From positions 97,243-152,002 of the forward strand of contig NZ_LT964761.1 in NCBI RefSeq assembly GCF_900240275.1: a DNA stretch of 54,760 bases, given 5' to 3'. Of the stretch, positions 50,668-54,760 are shown piece by piece (the first letter of the stretch is position 1; the number at the start of each line of letters is the position of its first letter). Source of the stretch: [Lactobacillus] timonensis (GTDB taxonomy: Bacteria > Bacillota > Bacilli > Lactobacillales > Lactobacillaceae). Both the position numbers and the translations under genes were made by a program. Below the pieces are notes generated by a model. It was not told the DNA's origin. It ran no database searches and was given only the letters and a program-made list of their open reading frames with translations.

Positions 50668-50946
50668 ATGTTTTTATCCACAGAAAATTTTCCTGGTAAG
50701 CACCAAGTACTAGGCATCGTCAGTGGTACCGCCAAGGTGATGCTCCCCAGTGATAGTATTGACCAGTTTGAAGCCTTTGACCAGTTATTTGCTGACGTGC
50801 AGGAAATCCTCAAGCAACGAGCAGCAGGCCATGGGGCTGACGGCGTCGTTGGCATTCGCTTTGAACAAACGGTGGCCAATGTCCAAGTGGCTCCCAAATT
50901 TTTGGTGTTAACCGGCTATGGAACAATGATTAAGTTAGTTAAATAA
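50668..50946 (+). CDS. YbjQ-like (UPF0145/heavy-metal-binding domain) protein
   Basis: A 92-residue protein from ATG 50668, behind GCGGAGG. It carries HQVLGIVSGTAKVML near the start and AAGHGADGVVGIRFEQT near residue 65, the pattern of YbjQ-type domains, which form small oligomers of unclear role. It is divergent from folB. The open frame upstream of this ATG has no ribosome site and was ignored. Confidence 0.72.
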   Translation: MFLSTENFPGKHQVLGIVSGTAKVMLPSDSIDQFEAFDQLFADVQEILKQRAAGHGADGVVGIRFEQTVANVQVAPKFLVLTGYGTMIKLVK

Positions 50947-50950
50947 CAAG

Positions 50951-50986
50951 AAAACGGGTTGCAAATTCGCAATCCGTTTTTTATTG
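50951..50986 (+). terminator. Intrinsic terminator after the YbjQ-like gene
   Basis: Arms 50951-50962 (AAAACGGGTTGC) and 50969-50980 pair over a 6-nt loop, followed by TTTTTTATT. Confidence 0.88.
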
Positions 50987-51021
50987 ATGAACCCTTCTGC
51001 ACCGGCAAAAGGTGAATGTAA

Positions 51022-51094
51022 TGCGTCCCCCGGGATTTGAACCCGGAGTATGAGGACCGAAATCTCATGTGCTATCCAGTTACACTAAGGACGC
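51022..51094 (-). tRNA. tRNA-Arg, anticodon UCG
   Basis: A 73-nt cloverleaf on the minus strand. Acceptor GCGTCCT pairs with GGGACGC (one T-G pair). The anticodon loop TTTCGGT gives TCG for CGA codons. The T arm is CCGGGTTCAAATCCCGG. The last anticodon-stem pair is A-C mismatched (TGAGA/CCTCA). The CCA end is not encoded. Confidence 0.88.
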
Positions 51095-51140
51095 CTAATA
51101 GTTATAGGATAGCATTCTTTATCCACGATGGTAAATAGAA

Positions 51141-53075
51141 TTAACTTTTTTGCCAGTAATAATCCCGATGCATTGCTCGTTTAATGTCATCCCATTTTAC
51201 TGTGTACTTCGCACCATGGGCACAAAAAATTGAGTCAGGACTATTATCAAGGTCAGCACAAGGATCATAACCACTTTGATCGACAACTGCTTGTTGGTTA
51301 TGGCAGGGTTCAAAACCGTCAACAACCAACGACAGCTGTCCCTGCCCGTGAGTATAATTACGCACATCTGCCGCGTAGTCCACCATCGTGGCTACTGGTG
51401 CTTTCCCGGATAGAATGGTCAAAGCTGCTCCAGCAGGAACATGGTTACCGGTTTTGCCACCCATCCTGGCAATATCGTTTAGTGCTCTGCCAACGACACT
51501 GTTATCTACAACCAGCCTAAACCGGTACCATGGCTCCAGCAATTGGCAACCCGTGGAACGGATTGAAATTAGTCCCTGGCGCACTGCCCGCCACGTAGCC
51601 TCCCGCAAATCACCACCGACAGTATGGACAATGCTGCCGCGACCACCAAGAAGTGTAATCTTGACGTCAGTCAGTGGCGCACCAACCAAAACACCACGGT
51701 GCTCCTTTGCAGCCAGTGCGGCCATCACCTGACTTTGCCAGTTGGGTTTCAGATCTTCCACCCGGGCCTCATTGGCAAATTGCAGCCCACTTCCCCGTGG
51801 TGCCGGCTCAATCAAGAGGTGAACTTCAGCATAGTGACGGAGCGGCTCAAAATGGCCAACCCCTTCCACCGACTGTGTCACGGTTTCCTGGTAAATAATT
51901 TTACCTGTCGTCAGTTTAATCGGTAACCCCTTCGCTGCCATCTGCTGCTCGATGATTTCCTTTTGTACCGTTCCCGTTAAGTCAACTGTTAATTCCTGGC
52001 TTTCGGGTTGCCAAGATAAGTTAATGGCTGGGTCCTCGTCAGCGATCATCCTTAGTGCTTCTCGTACGGCTCTGATGTCAACAGCTGTTTGCACTGCATA
52101 TTCCAAAACGGAATGAACAGTTCCGCCAAAATCCGTTTCCCGGCCCAATCCCTGTCCCGCAAATGTCGTTGTGGGGCCGCTGACGGCACAAACTTGACCA
52201 GCAGTTGCCTGTTGGACGGTCGTAAACTTTCCGCCGTTATAGATCCGTAACTGGTCGGCTTTTTGTCCAGGCAACAATTCATCCTTTACGTTGAGAATTC
52301 CACCGGTGACCCGCAACCACGTCAACCGTTCTCCACGTGTCCCGTGAAAAATCTTAAAGCAGCGGGCAGCAAAGTCTTTCCCCCACTCTGGCGCTAAGGT
52401 CCACTGATTGAGAACAGCTAATAATTCACTGACCCCCTGCTGGTGCAGAGCAGCCCCAAACAATACGGGAAATACCTCTCGGTTCTTAATTAGTCGATAA
52501 GTAGCAGCGTCAGTTAGTTTTCCTGTTGTAAGGTAATCCGCAAGGACAGTTTCATCGACTGCAGCAACATTATCTGCCACGGCGCTCGTCATTTGTTGAC
52601 TTGCTCCTTCAAAACTCAAACAACCACTACTAAGTTGCTGCAGACTAGTGATAATCTTTTTAGCGTCAACACCGGGGGCATCCATTTTATTAACAAAGAC
52701 GATGGTGGGCACCCCAGTACGTTGTAACATCTGCCATAAGTACTGTACCGCGCCGGTGACGCCATCGGTCGCTGACACTACTAAAATGGCATAGTCGAGT
52801 ACCGCTAATACCTGCTCCGTGGTTGAAGCAAAATCCACGTGTCCCGGCGTATCGAGCAGTGTGATTTTTGTCTGGCCAACTGACAACTGTGCTTGGTGGG
52901 CGCTAATCGTAATTCCCCGCTGCTTTTCCAATGCTTCAGGGTCAAGGAAGGCATCTTGATGGTCAACACGGCCCAAGCGATGAATGGTCCCTGCCTGGTA
53001 CAACATTGCTTCCGAAAGAGTCGTCTTGCCAGCATCTACTGGCGCTACCATCCCGATAGTGATTTGTTTAGACAT
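51141..53075 (-). CDS. Translation factor GTPase, Tet(M)/EF-G-like
   Basis: A 644-residue ribosome-linked GTPase with the domain order of Tet(M)-type protection proteins. Visible motifs are the P-loop GMVAPVDAGKTTLSEAMLY (residues 8-26), RGITIS, DTPGHVDF with the catalytic His, and NKMDAPG. Later EF-G-like domains hold VEGVGHFEPLRHYAEVHLLI, and the C-terminus has IFCAHGAKYTVKW. The family His before VDAGKTT is Pro here, as in chromosomal relatives. These are annotated as translation factors, not proven resistance genes. Tetracycline protection is therefore only a possibility. Confidence 0.82.
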   Translation of the reverse strand: MSKQITIGMVAPVDAGKTTLSEAMLYQAGTIHRLGRVDHQDAFLDPEALEKQRGITISAHQAQLSVGQTKITLLDTPGHVDFASTTEQVLAVLDYAILVVSATDGVTGAVQYLWQMLQRTGVPTIVFVNKMDAPGVDAKKIITSLQQLSSGCLSFEGASQQMTSAVADNVAAVDETVLADYLTTGKLTDAATYRLIKNREVFPVLFGAALHQQGVSELLAVLNQWTLAPEWGKDFAARCFKIFHGTRGERLTWLRVTGGILNVKDELLPGQKADQLRIYNGGKFTTVQQATAGQVCAVSGPTTTFAGQGLGRETDFGGTVHSVLEYAVQTAVDIRAVREALRMIADEDPAINLSWQPESQELTVDLTGTVQKEIIEQQMAAKGLPIKLTTGKIIYQETVTQSVEGVGHFEPLRHYAEVHLLIEPAPRGSGLQFANEARVEDLKPNWQSQVMAALAAKEHRGVLVGAPLTDVKITLLGGRGSIVHTVGGDLREATWRAVRQGLISIRSTGCQLLEPWYRFRLVVDNSVVGRALNDIARMGGKTGNHVPAGAALTILSGKAPVATMVDYAADVRNYTHGQGQLSLVVDGFEPCHNQQAVVDQSGYDPCADLDNSPDSIFCAHGAKYTVKWDDIKRAMHRDYYWQKS

Positions 53076-53312
53076 TACTAATCCCCCTCGTCAGCATCAG
53101 CCAAACTGATCTGGATCTCACTACAATCAAACATACTTACTCATACCGCAGACGTTCCTAACAGCTGGCATACTTTAAGTGAAATAATCATTCAAAGCTC
53201 CCGCAAAAATGCCGCGTTTGCAAATTTTCTGTGCTAGCGGGAACTTTCTTGCCCTCTATAATCATTTCTGATTATAACGACAAGTACTGATAGGGCAACA
53301 CTTCTTCGCATT
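53076..53312. other. Gene-free stretch between the GTPase gene and the right IS
   Basis: About 240 bp with no plausible gene. A hairpin pairs GCTCCCGC (about 53201-53208) with GCGGGAAC (about 53236-53243), with a long loop containing its own hairpin potential; it may be a leftover terminator. A TATAAT occurs at 53257-53262 without a convincing -35 box. The GTPase promoter must lie here but was not identified. Confidence 0.5.
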
Positions 53313-53315
53313 ATT

Positions 53316-54760
53316 GGTTCTACACTATTCGGTACTGATGGAATTTTCCATCGGTACCGTTTTTCGTTTATGATGACAATAAAAAAAACGGACAATCACC
53401 CCAAAGCCTAAATCGTGGTGATTGTCCTCCAGAAAGGAAATTAATCCTCATGACTAATGATATCAACTTTTTAACCGGAATCCAAGACCCAGGGCTTCAG
53501 CTGGATAAAGAAGGGGCTGAGACTATTGATGACCAAACCAAAATCATTCATTTGGTCAAGACTGGTGAATGTCGTTGTCCTGTTTGTGGACGCCCGATGT
53601 TGAAGAATGGTTTTCGTCATCGCCCAGTAGTCATTACCGCCCTGTCGGTCGCTGGTGTAAAGACCATTCTCATGATTAAAAAACAGCAGTATATCTGTAA
53701 GCCGTCCACTAAATGTCCGCAAACCGTGACGAAAATCGCCACGATTAAAGGCATTAGCCGCGGCTGTCGGATTGCTAATAACGTGAAGCAATTCATTATC
53801 AAAGACCTTCACCGTAATATTTCACAGAAAGAGTTAGCCCATAACTATTACGTGTCTGCTAGTACCGTTGCCAGAACCATCGATACGCTAGAAAACACCT
53901 TTGTTCCTGAGAAAGATTGGCTGCCGGCAACGATTGCTTTTGATGACTTCAAGTCAGGCCAATTCGCTGATAGTGGGATGAGCATGCTCTTAATGAATCC
54001 GACTAATCATCGCACCATCGATATTATTAAATCCCGGAACTCGCGTTATTTAAAGCAATACTTTTATCGTCACTTTACCCGGCGGGCCCGATGTGCTGTC
54101 CGTTTGATTGTCGTCGACCTTTATCAACCTTACCGGAGCTTAATCAAGGAACTCTTTCCTCATGCCCGAATTATTGCCGATCATTTTCATATCGTTGCCC
54201 AGGCGTATCGGGCACTTCAAGCGGTGCGGATTAAAGTAATGAATCGTTATGGTCATGGCACCCACGAGTATCGCGTTTTAAAGCGTTTCTGGAAGTTACT
54301 TTTACAAAAAATCGCTCATTTAGATAATATTCACCACTATCCACGGCGCAACTTTCGTGGCGCCTGGTTGTCTGATAGTGAGGTCATTGATCGGCTTTTG
54401 TCCATGTCACCCGAATTGCAAATAGCTTATGACTACTACCAAACTTTGATAGAGGCAGTGGATCAAGGTCAAGCAGCAGAGTTAACGGCACTCTTACAAC
54501 GCAAACTCACTAATCTGCCTAAACAATTACAAAAAGTCCAGCGGACTTTACGGCAACACCAGGAAGAAATCATCAGGAGCTTTCAATACCAGTTAACTAA
54601 TGGTCCCATTGAGGGTACTAATAACAAAATCAAAGTAATCAAACGGACGGCTTATGGTTTTCGCAACTTTTTCCGGTTCCGGATTCGCATACTAATAGCA
54701 TTAAAAAATTCGCACATCATGGTTCAGGCACCCATAATCACAAGAAAAACCAGCCCAAGC
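53316..54760 (+). mobile_element. ISL3-family insertion sequence, right window edge
   Basis: The element begins GGTTCTACACTATTCGGTAC at the inner end. The first 193 bp are identical in inverted orientation to the left edge of the window. A palindrome lies at 53330-53359 (GGTACTGATGGAA and its near complement), then a hairpin at 53390-53428 in front of the transposase start. It runs off the right edge, so the far terminal repeat and target duplication are not visible. Confidence 0.93.
53450..54760 (+). CDS. ISL3-family transposase, open at the window edge
   Basis: An uninterrupted frame of 437 codons from ATG 53450 (GAAAGGA upstream) to the end of the window. It has an N-terminal zinc-finger-like region (CRCPVCGRP and CKPSTKCP), a helix-turn-helix (SQKELAHNYYVSASTVARTI) and the DDE catalytic core: Asp in TIAFDDFKSG, Asp in RLIVVDLYQPYR and Glu in NGPIEGTNNKIKVIKR. 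The length already matches full ISL3 transposases (about 430-440), so only a few codons may be missing. It is intact and probably active. Confidence 0.95.
   Translation, partial: MTNDINFLTGIQDPGLQLDKEGAETIDDQTKIIHLVKTGECRCPVCGRPMLKNGFRHRPVVITALSVAGVKTILMIKKQQYICKPSTKCPQTVTKIATIKGISRGCRIANNVKQFIIKDLHRNISQKELAHNYYVSASTVARTIDTLENTFVPEKDWLPATIAFDDFKSGQFADSGMSMLLMNPTNHRTIDIIKSRNSRYLKQYFYRHFTRRARCAVRLIVVDLYQPYRSLIKELFPHARIIADHFHIVAQAYRALQAVRIKVMNRYGHGTHEYRVLKRFWKLLLQKIAHLDNIHHYPRRNFRGAWLSDSEVIDRLLSMSPELQIAYDYYQTLIEAVDQGQAAELTALLQRKLTNLPKQLQKVQRTLRQHQEEIIRSFQYQLTNGPIEGTNNKIKVIKRTAYGFRNFFRFRIRILIALKNSHIMVQAPIITRKTSPS

Noticed and set aside
51141-53075. Acquired tetracycline resistance gene
   Set aside because: The sequence is divergent from Tet(M) in the P-loop region and C-terminus, its composition matches the chromosome, and relatives are annotated as translation factors.
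1-54760. The window as a 53-kb composite transposon
   Set aside because: The segment between the IS copies is mostly core genes (ribosomal proteins, polA, murC, argS). Flanking IS copies more likely reflect repeat-bounded assembly or independent insertions.
1-54760. CRISPR array, prophage or toxin-antitoxin system
   Set aside because: No regularly spaced repeats with unique spacers, no phage structural or integrase genes, and no convincing toxin-antitoxin pair were found on either strand.

Overview
The window reads as a chromosomal segment of a low-GC Gram-positive lactic acid bacterium, most likely a heterofermentative lactobacillus of the Limosilactobacillus type. The basis is gene content and order: infC-rpmI-rplT, yqeG-yqeH-yhbY-nadD-yqeK-rsfS, ecsAB-hit-prsA-yhaMNO, and a folB-K-E-C-P cluster. 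Ribosome binding sites are strong, and a T-box and an L20-type leader are present. Species cannot be fixed from sequence alone. Most core genes are moderately GC-rich by eye; the first ~5.5 kb and the IS3-type element are clearly more AT-rich.

Both ends carry the same ISL3-family insertion sequence in inverted orientation. The left end has only its first 193 bp, with the transposase reading out to the left. The right end has almost the whole element, reading out to the right. The window is therefore probably a segment or contig bounded by repeats.

1-5.5 kb: a complete histamine-production cluster on the minus strand. It consists of hdcP (histidine/histamine exchanger), hdcA (pyruvoyl histidine decarboxylase), hdcB (maturation protein) and a cluster-associated hisS. 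Each of hdcP, hdcA and hisS has its own recognisable promoter. hdcP and hdcA share an operator-like motif just downstream of their start sites; the hdcA copy overlaps a CcpA (cre)-like site. hisS has a ~285-nt structured leader ending in an intrinsic terminator, but no recognisable T-box.

5.5-9 kb: an ArlRS/CsrRS-type two-component system, then a secreted CHAP-domain hydrolase gene broken by an in-frame TAA. 9-15.3 kb: a ribosome assembly/NAD/RNA-modification operon (yqeG to rpmF). 15.4-16.7 kb: infC-rpmI-rplT with its leader. 16.8-23.7 kb: dnaI, dnaB, nrdR, coaE, mutM and polA. 23.8-30.8 kb: a BI-1 membrane protein, murC, ytpR, a thioredoxin, a small membrane protein, a UvrA paralogue and trmB. 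30.8-41.4 kb: ecsB-ecsA, divergent hit, an IS150-like IS3 element inserted into the prsA terminator, prsA, yhaM-yhaN-yhaO and yheA. 41.5-46.7 kb: pbp1A, T-box-controlled argS, tRNA-Gly(CCC), a DUF2187-like protein and a small membrane protein. 46.6-50.6 kb: folate synthesis genes. 50.6-53.1 kb: a YbjQ-like protein, tRNA-Arg(UCG) and a Tet(M)/EF-G-like GTPase.

The most notable items are the hdc island with its shared operator and attenuator-like hisS leader, the inverted repeats bracketing hdcA-hdcB-hisS, the nonsense-interrupted CHAP gene, and the IS3 element sitting in the loop of the prsA terminator.
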